A stretch of 64,000 nt of DNA, taken from Polynucleobacter sp. JS-JIR-5-A7. GTDB lineage: Bacteria; Pseudomonadota; Gammaproteobacteria; Burkholderiales; Burkholderiaceae. Of this stretch, positions 25,438-33,376 are shown one piece after another. The position numbers and the translations under genes are program-made. Position 1 is the stretch's first letter. Each line of letters starts with the position of its first letter. A model generated the notes under the pieces. That model was not told the DNA's origin. It saw nothing but the letters and a program-made list of their open reading frames with translations, and searched no databases. Location of the stretch: the NCBI RefSeq assembly GCF_018687935.1, contig NZ_CP061308.1, positions 1,792,048 through 1,856,047 on the forward strand. The letters are read 5' to 3'.

Positions 25438-26837
25438 TTACTAAATTCATTAACCGTATTTTGCGTCGTGACCCCATGGTCAAGCATACGCATGCGAACA
25501 ATACGGGAGCACCAAAGCGTATCCCCAAAAAATCACATCGCATCGATCCACACTTGCTTTCTAAAAATGCTGTCAAAGTAACCCAAACTTTGCAGCAAGC
25601 TGGTTATGAGGCTTTCATTGTGGGCGGCGCCGTGCGCGATCTCGTCTTGGGGATTGGCCCCAAAGATTTTGATGTCGCTACTAATGCCACGCCCGATCAA
25701 GTACAAAGATTGTTTCGCAAAGCCCGCCTTATCGGGCGTCGTTTTCAGATTGTGCATGTGACTTTCTTTGGCAAAGGCCATCCCGAAATTATTGAGGTTT
25801 CTACCTTTAGAGCCTTACTAGATAACGCTGGTGACCATGTGGCAGAAAGTGGTCGCATTTTGCGCGACAACGTTTGGGGCTCACAAGGCGAAGATGCTGC
25901 ACGCCGTGATTTCACTATCAATGCAATGTATTACGACCCGTCCACCGAGACTGTCTTGGACTATCACGGCGGCATGGTAGACATGCAAAAGAAAACCTTG
26001 CGCATGATCGGTGACCCCGCAAAGCGTTATCGCGAAGACCCAGTACGTATGCTCAGAGCAATCCGCTTTGCTGCTAAAACGGGGTTTGCTTTGGATGCCG
26101 ATACGCGCGCACCAATTGCTAAGTTAGGCAAGCTATTACAAGACGTACCATCAGCAAGACTCTTTGATGAAATTCTCAAGCTCTTAATGTCAGGTTATTC
26201 TTGGGCGGCCATTCAGGGCCTCAGAGATGCTGGCCTGCATCATGGCCTGTTGCCGCTCCTAGATCACATTCTCGATAGCAGCGAATCCTCTAAAGGAGCC
26301 AATGATTTTGTCAAGCTTGCCCTAGCTAATACCGATCAACGCATTCAATCGGGCAAGAGTGTTTCGGCAGGATTCTTATTTGCCACCTTACTCTGGCCAG
26401 ATCTCTTACAGAACTGGAAAGCGAATATCGCCAAAGGGATGGCCAACATCCCCGCACTGCATGATGCGATGGACGACACTATTGCCACCCAAAGCAGTGG
26501 CATGACGATTCAACGGCGCTTTGAAAGCGATATGCGGGAAATCTGGTCCATGCAGCCTCGCTTTGAAAAGCGGGTTGGACGCTACCCATACCGGCTCATC
26601 GAATCGCCCCGTTTTAGGGCAGGCTATGACTTCATGCTGCTACGTTGTGCAACTGGGGAGCAAAACCCAGCCATAGGAGACTGGTGGACTAACTTCATTG
26701 CGACCGACCCTGCAGGGCAAGAAGATTTGATGGCTAGTGCCAAAAATGAATCCGGCTTAAGCGCAAGCTCCCCAGCCAAAAGACGGCGGCGCAGAAAACC
26801 CAAAGCAGCCATCGCACCAGAACCTTTAGCAGACTAA
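25434..26837 (+). CDS. pcnB: poly(A) polymerase I
   Basis: Adds poly(A) tails to RNA 3' ends, marking them for decay. The nucleotidyltransferase core carries GGAVRD (64-69) and DFD (78-80), with IGRRFQIVHV and DAARRDFTINAMYYDP downstream; RNA-binding helices follow. The C-terminus is arginine-rich (KRRRRRKPK). At 467 residues it is normal for the family. The ATG overlaps the upstream phosphatase stop. A close relative is the CCA-adding enzyme, but the RRDFT...K signature and the basic tail favour PcnB. folK follows 52 bases later; pcnB-folK is a conserved pair. Confidence 0.92.
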   Translation: MITKFINRILRRDPMVKHTHANNTGAPKRIPKKSHRIDPHLLSKNAVKVTQTLQQAGYEAFIVGGAVRDLVLGIGPKDFDVATNATPDQVQRLFRKARLIGRRFQIVHVTFFGKGHPEIIEVSTFRALLDNAGDHVAESGRILRDNVWGSQGEDAARRDFTINAMYYDPSTETVLDYHGGMVDMQKKTLRMIGDPAKRYREDPVRMLRAIRFAAKTGFALDADTRAPIAKLGKLLQDVPSARLFDEILKLLMSGYSWAAIQGLRDAGLHHGLLPLLDHILDSSESSKGANDFVKLALANTDQRIQSGKSVSAGFLFATLLWPDLLQNWKANIAKGMANIPALHDAMDDTIATQSSGMTIQRRFESDMREIWSMQPRFEKRVGRYPYRLIESPRFRAGYDFMLLRCATGEQNPAIGDWWTNFIATDPAGQEDLMASAKNESGLSASSPAKRRRRRKPKAAIAPEPLAD

Positions 26838-26889
26838 GCAGACTTAGAGAAATTTCAGTAAAGTAGTTTCATCTCTAGTTTGGAATCGT

Positions 26890-27417
26890 ATGGCACGAGC
26901 TTTTATCGGATTTGGTGGCAATATCGGTGATACCCGTCAACTGATCACTGACGCAATCGTCTGCCTTGCGCAACGCTCAGAATTACATGTTCTGGCTAAG
27001 AGTTGCTTTTATCAAAGCGCGCCGGTTGAAGCTACTGGCGGTGACTACATCAATGCCGTGATTGAAATCGAGACGCAGTTAAGCCCCTACGGTCTTTTGC
27101 ATGTTTGCCAAGCCATTGAATTAGAATTTGGCAGAGAGCGTCCTTATGCCAATGCGCCGCGTACTCTTGATTTAGATATTTTGTCTTTTGAGGGCGTTAT
27201 TCAAAATGAGACTGAGCTCATACTCCCTCATCCAAAAATTATTGAGCGCTCATTTGTTCTTCTCCCCTTGCTAGAAATTGCACCCGACTTCTTTTTACCG
27301 AATGTTGGCGAACTCAAGGCTTACCTTCCCAAGGTGGCGCATCAAAAAATCGAAAAACTCACCTGCCGCAACTGCCATTGCGGGGGAAAAGACGTTTATA
27401 GCCAAACGGCCCATTAA
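26890..27417 (+). CDS. folK: 2-amino-4-hydroxy-6-hydroxymethyldihydropteridine pyrophosphokinase
   Basis: Pyrophosphorylates the pterin precursor of folate. The N-terminal GFGGNIGDTRQLI, the RERPYANAPRTLDLDIL signature and HPKIIERSFVLLPLLEI are all family-standard. The 175 residues are slightly long: the C-terminus has an extra tail with CRNCHCGG, three cysteines in a row spaced C-x2-C-x-C, which I do not know from other FolK proteins. It lies 17 bases before panB on the same strand; the folK-panB pairing links two vitamin pathways, as in many proteobacteria. Confidence 0.94.
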   Translation: MARAFIGFGGNIGDTRQLITDAIVCLAQRSELHVLAKSCFYQSAPVEATGGDYINAVIEIETQLSPYGLLHVCQAIELEFGRERPYANAPRTLDLDILSFEGVIQNETELILPHPKIIERSFVLLPLLEIAPDFFLPNVGELKAYLPKVAHQKIEKLTCRNCHCGGKDVYSQTAH

Positions 27418-27434
27418 TTCATTAAACTCTCGCC

Positions 27435-28250
27435 ATGGGTTACTTACAGGGCGACAAGCCAATCTCCATTACTAAGCTCTTGGCAATGCATGCCGAGCAA
27501 GAAAAAATCACGATGCTGACTGCATATGATTCGACGATGTCTGCATTGTTGAATCGCTGCGGGGTTGAAGTCATCTTGATTGGCGACTCTTTGGGTAATG
27601 TGATTCAAGGTCACTCTAGCACTACACCCGTCACGGTTGAGCAAATGGCTTATCACACTGAGTGTGTGGCGCGTGCCAATACCCATGCATTTTTAATTGC
27701 TGATTTACCATTTGCTAGCTACGGCGATCCAGTGCAGGCTTTAGATGCTGCAGCAGATCTCATGCGCGCCGGTGCTGATATGGTCAAGCTGGAAGGCGGA
27801 GATTGGCAAGTAGAGATCATTCAATACCTAGTTGAGCGTAGCGTTCCTGTTTGCGCCCACCTCGGATTACTGCCTCAATCGGTTCATGTCTTGGGCGGCT
27901 ATAAGGTGCAAGGCAAATCAAAAGATGCCGCAACCCTCATGTTGGAACAAGCCATTGCGTGCCAAGAAGCCGGTGCTCAAATGGTCGTACTAGAAGCCAT
28001 TCCTTCATCACTGGGTGAAAAAATTACAGCTGAACTACATATCCCGACGATCGGCATTGGTGCCGGTCTTGATTGCTCAGGTCAAGTATTGGTATTGCAA
28101 GATATGCTGGGCATCAGCCCAGGCAAGCCTCCTAAGTTCGTGAAGAACTTTATGGAAGGCCAGCATTCGATTGAAGCTGCTATTAAAGCCTATGTACGGG
28201 AAGTGAAGTCCGGAAAATTTCCCGGACCCGAGCATAGCTTTGCTGGCTAA
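27435..28250 (+). CDS. panB: 3-methyl-2-oxobutanoate hydroxymethyltransferase
   Basis: First committed step of pantothenate synthesis: transfers a hydroxymethyl group to alpha-ketoisovalerate. The TIM-barrel family signature is clear in MLTAYDSTMS, GDSLGNVIQGH, VKLEGG and CAHLGLLPQSVH. Length is 271 residues, normal. The gene ends immediately beside the dnaJ stop codon (28251) with no bases between, and a perfect hairpin (GTCCGG / CCGGAC) lies in its final codons at 28208-28227. Upstream, folK is 17 bases away. Confidence 0.96.
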   Translation: MGYLQGDKPISITKLLAMHAEQEKITMLTAYDSTMSALLNRCGVEVILIGDSLGNVIQGHSSTTPVTVEQMAYHTECVARANTHAFLIADLPFASYGDPVQALDAAADLMRAGADMVKLEGGDWQVEIIQYLVERSVPVCAHLGLLPQSVHVLGGYKVQGKSKDAATLMLEQAIACQEAGAQMVVLEAIPSSLGEKITAELHIPTIGIGAGLDCSGQVLVLQDMLGISPGKPPKFVKNFMEGQHSIEAAIKAYVREVKSGKFPGPEHSFAG

Positions 28251-29390
28251 TTAACTAAAGAAACTCTTAACACCATCAAACCAGCCTTTTTGCTGCGGGC
28301 TATGCTTATCCCCGGCAGATTTTAGACTGTCGTCAAACTGTTGCAGTAATTTCTTTTGCTCATCAGTCAACTTCACTGGCGTCTCTACCAAGACATGTAC
28401 GAACAGATCGCCAACCAGTGCTGAACGTAGCCCTTTTATACCTTTGTTCCGTAAACGGAATGTTTTACCGGTCTGCGTACCTTCAGGAATCGGAAATTCG
28501 ACGCGACCTGATAAGGTTGGCACTTCAATCTCGCCACCAATAGTTGCTATCGCAAAAGAGATTGGCATCTGCACATGCAAGTCACTACCGTCACGCTCAA
28601 ATACTGGATGTGGCTTCACTCGCACTTCTACATAGAGATCTCCAGAGGGGCCACCATTAATACCGGGCTCCCCATTACCAACCGAACGAACACGCATGCC
28701 ATCATCAATACCCGCAGGGATTTTGATTTCAAGTGTTTTTTGTTCTTTGTGTTTGCCTGTGCCATGACAAGTCTTGCAAGGCTTCGGAATATATTCGCCA
28801 GTGCCGCGACACTTTGGACAGGTTTGCTGCATCGAGAAGAAGCCTTGCTGCACACGGACTTGACCATGACCATCACAGGTAGAACACTTCTCCGCTTTGG
28901 AGCCAGGCTCAGCACCAGTGCCGTGACATGGTTTGCAGTTACTCCAACTAGGCACCCGAATCTGGGTGGTATGCCCCTCAGCAGCTTGCTCAAGACTAAT
29001 GTCCATGTTGTAGCGTAAGTCAGCACCTTTGTAGACCTGTGGACCAGCCTGACGACCGCCACCTTGACCAAAGATATCTCCAAAAATATCTCCAAAAGCA
29101 TCTGAGAAGCCACCGCCAGCAAAACCGCCACCCCCAAAACCCCCACCACCCATAGATGGATCTACACCAGCATGGCCGTACTGATCGTATGCAGCGCGCT
29201 TGTTGGGATCGGTCAGCGTTTCGTACGCCTCCTTTACTTCTTTAAATTGGGCTTCAGCCGTTTTACTATCGGGGTTGCGATCAGGGTGATACTTCATTGC
29301 CATTTTGCGATAGGCTTTTTTGAGCTCTTCATCGCTAGCACCTTTTGCTACACCAAGCACTTCATAAAAATCGCGTTTACTTTTAGGCAC
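28251..29390 (-). CDS. dnaJ: chaperone DnaJ (Hsp40)
   Basis: Co-chaperone that delivers unfolded proteins to DnaK and stimulates its ATPase. The J-domain (1-70) has HPD at 35-37. A Gly/Phe-rich region follows (about 75-110). Four zinc repeats of the type CxxCxGxG are present (CKPCHGTG, CSTCDGHG, CPKCRGTG, CKTCHGTG). The start codon is GTG with AGAGGA 8 bases upstream. At 379 residues it is standard. It follows dnaK by 111 bases, with a 10-base perfect inverted repeat in between, and abuts the convergent panB. Confidence 0.97.
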   Translation of the reverse strand: MPKSKRDFYEVLGVAKGASDEELKKAYRKMAMKYHPDRNPDSKTAEAQFKEVKEAYETLTDPNKRAAYDQYGHAGVDPSMGGGGFGGGGFAGGGFSDAFGDIFGDIFGQGGGRQAGPQVYKGADLRYNMDISLEQAAEGHTTQIRVPSWSNCKPCHGTGAEPGSKAEKCSTCDGHGQVRVQQGFFSMQQTCPKCRGTGEYIPKPCKTCHGTGKHKEQKTLEIKIPAGIDDGMRVRSVGNGEPGINGGPSGDLYVEVRVKPHPVFERDGSDLHVQMPISFAIATIGGEIEVPTLSGRVEFPIPEGTQTGKTFRLRNKGIKGLRSALVGDLFVHVLVETPVKLTDEQKKLLQQFDDSLKSAGDKHSPQQKGWFDGVKSFFS

Positions 29391-29419
29391 GGCCTATTCC
29401 TCTCTACAACCTGAATGAC

Positions 29420-29444
29420 ACAAGTCGGCACGGGGCCGACTTGT
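29420..29444. other. intercistronic hairpin between dnaK and dnaJ
   Basis: Perfect 10-base inverted repeat, ACAAGTCGGC (29420-29429) with GCCGACTTGT (29435-29444), around a five-base loop. There is no T-run on either strand, so it is not a standard terminator. It lies 30 bases before dnaJ on the transcript. Possible roles are RNA processing or attenuation of dnaJ; these are inferences. Confidence 0.6.
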
Positions 29445-29501
29445 TATTTAAGCACTGCAAAACTACGTTAATGAGTATGTAATTGAATGTCTAGCATTCG
29501 C

Positions 29502-31433
29502 TTACTTCTTATCATGAACTTCTTTAAAGTCAGCATCAACAACATCTGCGTCTGGAGCAGCTTTAGCTTCGCCGCCAGGGGCTGCACCAGCTGCAGCGCC
29601 AGCCTTAGCTTGCTCAGCAGCCATGACTTTTTCGCCCAGTTTCTGACTTGCTTTGCCCAACGCTTCGGTCTTGGCTTCAATCGCTTCTTTATCGCTGCCT
29701 TTGATCGCTTCATCCAACTCTTTCAGAGCTGCTTCAATCGCTTCTTTTTCAGCAGCCTCTAAGCTAGCGCCATGCTCTTCTAAAGCCTTCTTAGTAGAGT
29801 GAGCCAAGGCATCTGCAGTGTTACGAGCAGTGACTAACTCTAATGCTTTCTTATCTTCAGCAGCATTGGCTTCAGCATCTTTCACCATGCGTTGAATTTC
29901 TTCCTCAGTCAAACCAGAGTTTGCCTTGATGGTGATCTTGTTCTCTTTACCAGTGGTTTTGTCTTTTGCAGTGACGTGCAAAATACCGTTAGCATCAATA
30001 TCAAAAGTCACTTCAATTTGTGGCATACCGCGTTGCGCAGGCGCGATACCTTCAAGGTTAAATTCACCAAGCAACTTATTAGCCGCAGCCATCTCACGCT
30101 CACCCTGGAAGCACTTAATCGTTACTGCAGGCTGATTATCTTCGGCAGTCGAGTAGACCTGTGAATGCTTGGTAGGAATCGTCGTGTTCTTTGGAATCAT
30201 CTTAGTCATGACGCCGCCAAGAGTCTCGATGCCCAAGGACAATGGGGTAACGTCCAAGAGCAATACGTCTTTACGATCGCCAGACAATACGGAACCTTGA
30301 ATTGCAGCACCTACTGCCACCGCTTCATCTGGGTTAACGTCTTTGCGTGGCTCTTTGCCAAAGATTTCTTTTACTTTGTCTTGAACAGCAGGCATACGAG
30401 TTTGACCGCCGACTAAAATCACGTCGTCGATATCTGCTACGTTTACGCCAGCATCTTTAATGGCAGTTAAGCATGGGCCAGCTGTGCGCTTAATAAGCTC
30501 TTCAACCAAAGACTCTAACTTGGCACGAGTCAACTTCAAGTTCAAATGCTTAGGACCACTAGCATCAGCCGTCACATATGGCAAATTGATTTCCGTTTGC
30601 TGCGCAGATGACAATTCGATCTTGGCTTTTTCTGCAGCATCTTTCAAACGTTGCAATGCCAAAACGTCTTTGCTCAAATCCACGCCTTGTTCTTTCTTGA
30701 ACTCAGCAATGATCCAGTCAATGATGCGCTGGTCAAAGTCTTCACCACCCAAGAAAGTGTCGCCATTAGTAGAGAGCACTTCAAACTGCTTCTCACCATC
30801 CACGTTAGCAATCTCAATGATGGATACGTCGAATGTACCGCCACCCAAGTCATACACAGCGATCTTACGATCGACTTTGTCTTGTTTGTCTAAACCAAAT
30901 GCCAATGCAGCAGCAGTTGGTTCATTGATGATGCGCTTTACATCCAAGCCAGCAATACGACCAGCGTCTTTAGTTGCTTGACGTTGGCTGTCGTTAAAGT
31001 AAGCAGGGACAGTAATGACCGCCTCGGTCACTTCTTCGCCGAGATAGTCTTCGGCAGTCTTTTTCATCTTGCGTAAGATTTCGGCAGAGACTTGCTGTGG
31101 TGCCATTTTCTTATCACGCGCTTCAACCCAAGCATCACCGTTATCAGCAGCAATAATTGAATAAGGCATCAAGCCGATGTCTTTTTGCACTTCAGGATCT
31201 GTAAATTTACGACCCATTAAACGCTTCACTGCGTAGATGGTGTTCTTAGGATTCGTCACTGATTGACGTTTAGCTGGCGCACCAACCAATACTTCGCCAT
31301 CTTCAACATAGGCAATGATGGATGGAGTTGTGCGAGCGCCTTCTGCGTTCTCGACCACTTTAGGTGCATTGTTTTCAACGACTGAAACGCACGAATTCGT
31401 GGTTCCCAAGTCAATACCGATAATCTTTCCCAT
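29502..31433 (-). CDS. dnaK: chaperone DnaK (Hsp70)
   Basis: ATP-driven chaperone. The 643 residues begin MGKIIGIDLGTTNSCVSV, the standard Hsp70 start. The nucleotide-binding domain includes VYDLGGGTFDVSI and VILVGGQTRMPAV. The substrate domain and the C-terminal helical lid follow, with a glycine/alanine-rich tail. It has its own heat-shock promoter (31522-31551) after the grpE terminator and lies upstream of dnaJ. An antisense open frame covers part of it, a common artefact of Hsp70 genes. Confidence 0.98.
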   Translation of the reverse strand: MGKIIGIDLGTTNSCVSVVENNAPKVVENAEGARTTPSIIAYVEDGEVLVGAPAKRQSVTNPKNTIYAVKRLMGRKFTDPEVQKDIGLMPYSIIAADNGDAWVEARDKKMAPQQVSAEILRKMKKTAEDYLGEEVTEAVITVPAYFNDSQRQATKDAGRIAGLDVKRIINEPTAAALAFGLDKQDKVDRKIAVYDLGGGTFDVSIIEIANVDGEKQFEVLSTNGDTFLGGEDFDQRIIDWIIAEFKKEQGVDLSKDVLALQRLKDAAEKAKIELSSAQQTEINLPYVTADASGPKHLNLKLTRAKLESLVEELIKRTAGPCLTAIKDAGVNVADIDDVILVGGQTRMPAVQDKVKEIFGKEPRKDVNPDEAVAVGAAIQGSVLSGDRKDVLLLDVTPLSLGIETLGGVMTKMIPKNTTIPTKHSQVYSTAEDNQPAVTIKCFQGEREMAAANKLLGEFNLEGIAPAQRGMPQIEVTFDIDANGILHVTAKDKTTGKENKITIKANSGLTEEEIQRMVKDAEANAAEDKKALELVTARNTADALAHSTKKALEEHGASLEAAEKEAIEAALKELDEAIKGSDKEAIEAKTEALGKASQKLGEKVMAAEQAKAGAAAGAAPGGEAKAAPDADVVDADFKEVHDKK

Positions 31434-31521
31434 AATTGCTCCAAAAAATTAAGTTACTTTGTTGTACTTCTAGTCTGTTTTAGGCAACTCATCTGAACCG
31501 CCGCGAATATTCCAATACTCA

Positions 31522-31551
31522 ATAAATGGGGTCTAAAAAAGTGAATTCAAG
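31522..31551 (-). promoter_or_regulatory. sigma-32 heat-shock promoter of dnaK
   Basis: On the minus strand CTTGAA (31551-31546) and CCCCATTTAT (31531-31522) are separated by 14 bases, matching the RpoH consensus CTTGAAA and CCCCATnT. Transcription would start near 31515, giving a leader of about 80 bases before dnaK. No CIRCE repeat is visible. Confidence 0.85.
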
Positions 31552-31563
31552 GGGTGAAATAGC

Positions 31564-31589
31564 AAAAAAGGCAGAAATCTGCCTTTTTT
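31564..31589 (-). terminator. terminator between grpE and dnaK
   Basis: AAAAAAGGCAGA (31564-31575) pairs with TCTGCCTTTTTT (31578-31589). On the minus strand it ends in six T's, 37 bases after the grpE stop codon. It separates grpE from dnaK, which then has its own promoter. The hairpin is symmetric and would also work on the plus strand. Confidence 0.85.
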
Positions 31590-31625
31590 GTCCCTTTTTT
31601 GAGGTTTTAGCCCTTATTGATGCGG

Positions 31626-32174
31626 CTATTTCGGGGCGCTGACCGTCACTAAAGCAGGTCTGAGGACTCGATCGGCCACGGTATAGCCACGCTGAAGCAC
31701 CGAAACTACGGTATTAGCTTCCTGCTCAGAAGGCACTGAAGCAATCGCTTGATGGTGGTGTGGATCAAATTTATCGCCCACCGCAGGATTGATTTCAGTC
31801 ATGCGCCCCTTTTCAAAAGCGGATAAAAGCTGCTTCAAGGTAATTTCTAAACCTTCTTTAAAAGCCTTCGCATCACCCGCATCCGTACTCAAGGCCGCAT
31901 AGAGACTATCGGTCACTGGAACTAAGTGCTCAGCAAAACTCTCAATCGCAAATTTGTGAGCCTTGGCAACGTCCTCAACAGCACGGCGACGAATATTTTC
32001 ACCTTCAGCCTTGGCACGCAAAAAGTTGTCTTGCAAATCAGACACCTGCTGATGGAGTTCAGCAATTTCTTGCTCAGGCGTTTTGATAGCCGGCGTTTCT
32101 GCTGCAGCATCCGCCGCTGGCTCAGTTGCAGGATTGTCTTGCTCTGGTGAAGGATTTTGATTTTCTTGTGTCAT
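31626..32174 (-). CDS. grpE: nucleotide exchange factor GrpE
   Basis: Releases ADP from DnaK. The 182-residue product has an acidic, alanine/glutamate-rich N-terminus (about 1-35), the long dimerising helix (about 36-95), and the C-terminal domain with the conserved VGDKFDPHHHQAI and GYTVADRVLRPALVTVS segments. It is normal in length. It has its own sigma-32-type promoter just upstream and a terminator after it, so it is transcribed separately from dnaK. hemH lies upstream on the same strand, with its stop codon inside the grpE promoter. Confidence 0.96.
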   Translation of the reverse strand: MTQENQNPSPEQDNPATEPAADAAAETPAIKTPEQEIAELHQQVSDLQDNFLRAKAEGENIRRRAVEDVAKAHKFAIESFAEHLVPVTDSLYAALSTDAGDAKAFKEGLEITLKQLLSAFEKGRMTEINPAVGDKFDPHHHQAIASVPSEQEANTVVSVLQRGYTVADRVLRPALVTVSAPK

Positions 32175-32217
32175 AGACGCTATTTTACTTTTCTATCAAA
32201 GTGGCTAGTGCTTCTTC

Positions 32218-32245
32218 ATATTGGGATAATTCTCTTTTTTTCAAG
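32218..32245 (-). promoter_or_regulatory. sigma-32-type promoter of grpE overlapping the hemH stop
   Basis: On the minus strand CTTGAAA (from 32245) and TCCCAATAT (32226-32218) are 13 bases apart, close to the RpoH consensus. The -35 hexamer includes the hemH stop codon TGA at 32241-32243. Transcription would start near 32211, about 36 bases before the grpE ATG. Confidence 0.65.
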
Positions 32246-33335
32246 ACTTAGATTTTTCGGCTAGCGTTGCTCTTTCGTTCCGCTTAGCTAATTCAGCTTC
32301 AGACTCAGTCCCCAAAGACCACCCTAGTAAGTGTTGATAGGCAATATCACGCAGCGCCTTGATCCACTTAGGGTTGCTGTTTAAGCAGGGAATATAACGA
32401 TAGTCCTTGCCGCCATGCTCTAAGAAAGATTCTCTTGCTTCCATCGCAATCTCTTCTAAGGTCTCAAGACAATCTGCCGGAAAGCCGGGACAAAAAATAT
32501 CTACTCGCTGGCAACCATCTTTAGCCAAGTTTTCGATCGTTAGTGCCGTGTAAGGCTTTAACCATTCCGCTTTTCCGAAACGGGACTGAAAGGTAACGAT
32601 GTATTGACCTGGCTCTAAACCCAAAGACTCCCCAAGCAATCGTCCAGTCTTCAAACATTCGCAGTGATAGGGATCGCCCTGCATTAAATTGCGCTTAGGC
32701 AGGCCATGAAATGACATCACAAAACGATCACCCTTTGCAAAATCAGGCCGTCCATCTTGATCCCAATGACTGAGAACTTGATCACGCAGTGCTGCAATGT
32801 ACGCAGGGTTGTCGTGATAGTGCTTTACCAAACGCAGCTCCGGCTGATCACGCCAAGTACTCAGAACACGGAATACTTCATCAAAACTTGAGGCGGTAGT
32901 GGTAGCTGAATATTGTGGGTACAGGGGCAATAACAGTAAACGCTCCATCCCTTGAGCCTTCAGGCTCTCTAGGACCTCTTGGGCAGAAGGCTTGCCATAA
33001 CGCATCGCCAAATCAACCAAAACAGTATGGCCCTCATTCGCAAACTTCTCCCCCAACTCTTTCGCTTGCAAGCGCGAGTAATGCATGAGTGGCGAACCTA
33101 ATTGTGGCAACCAAATAGATGCATATTTTTTTGCAGAGGCACTACTGCGAATTGGCAAAATAATGCCATTCAAAATAAACCACCAAATAAAGCGTGGAAT
33201 TTCTACGACGCGTGGATCCGAAAGAAATTCTTTCAAATACGATCTCACCGCTTTTGCTGTTGGCGCAGCTGGCGTACCCAAATTCAATAAGAGCACGGCT
33301 GTTTTAGAAGCGCGTAAGTGGGGATTTTGATTCAA
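32241..33335 (-). CDS. hemH: ferrochelatase
   Basis: Inserts iron into protoporphyrin IX to make haem. The metal-binding histidine is in FVMSFHGLPKRN (FHG), the QSRFGKAEWLKPYT segment and the conserved CPGFPADCLETLEEI stretch are present. The 364 residues fit the family. The start seems to be TTG at 33335: no ATG precedes the conserved VLLLNLGTPAAP region, and AGAGAAA lies upstream. It sits between hrcA and grpE in a heat-shock cluster, on the same strand and 41 bases after hrcA. Confidence 0.95.
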   Translation of the reverse strand: MNQNPHLRASKTAVLLLNLGTPAAPTAKAVRSYLKEFLSDPRVVEIPRFIWWFILNGIILPIRSSASAKKYASIWLPQLGSPLMHYSRLQAKELGEKFANEGHTVLVDLAMRYGKPSAQEVLESLKAQGMERLLLLPLYPQYSATTTASSFDEVFRVLSTWRDQPELRLVKHYHDNPAYIAALRDQVLSHWDQDGRPDFAKGDRFVMSFHGLPKRNLMQGDPYHCECLKTGRLLGESLGLEPGQYIVTFQSRFGKAEWLKPYTALTIENLAKDGCQRVDIFCPGFPADCLETLEEIAMEARESFLEHGGKDYRYIPCLNSNPKWIKALRDIAYQHLLGWSLGTESEAELAKRNERATLAEKSKS

Positions 33336-33376
33336 AGTAATTTCTCTAGTAAATAATTTTCAGCATCAATGTGGAC

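Noticed and set aside
28628..29149. 173-codon frame in another phase of dnaJ
   Set aside because: It runs through the J-domain and zinc repeats of dnaJ in a shifted frame; its composition is simply the shifted glycine/cysteine-rich repeats.
30460..30981. 173-codon open frame on the plus strand, antisense to dnaK
   Set aside because: Long antisense frames are a known by-product of codon bias in Hsp70 genes; the protein does not resemble any family and no start signals are present.
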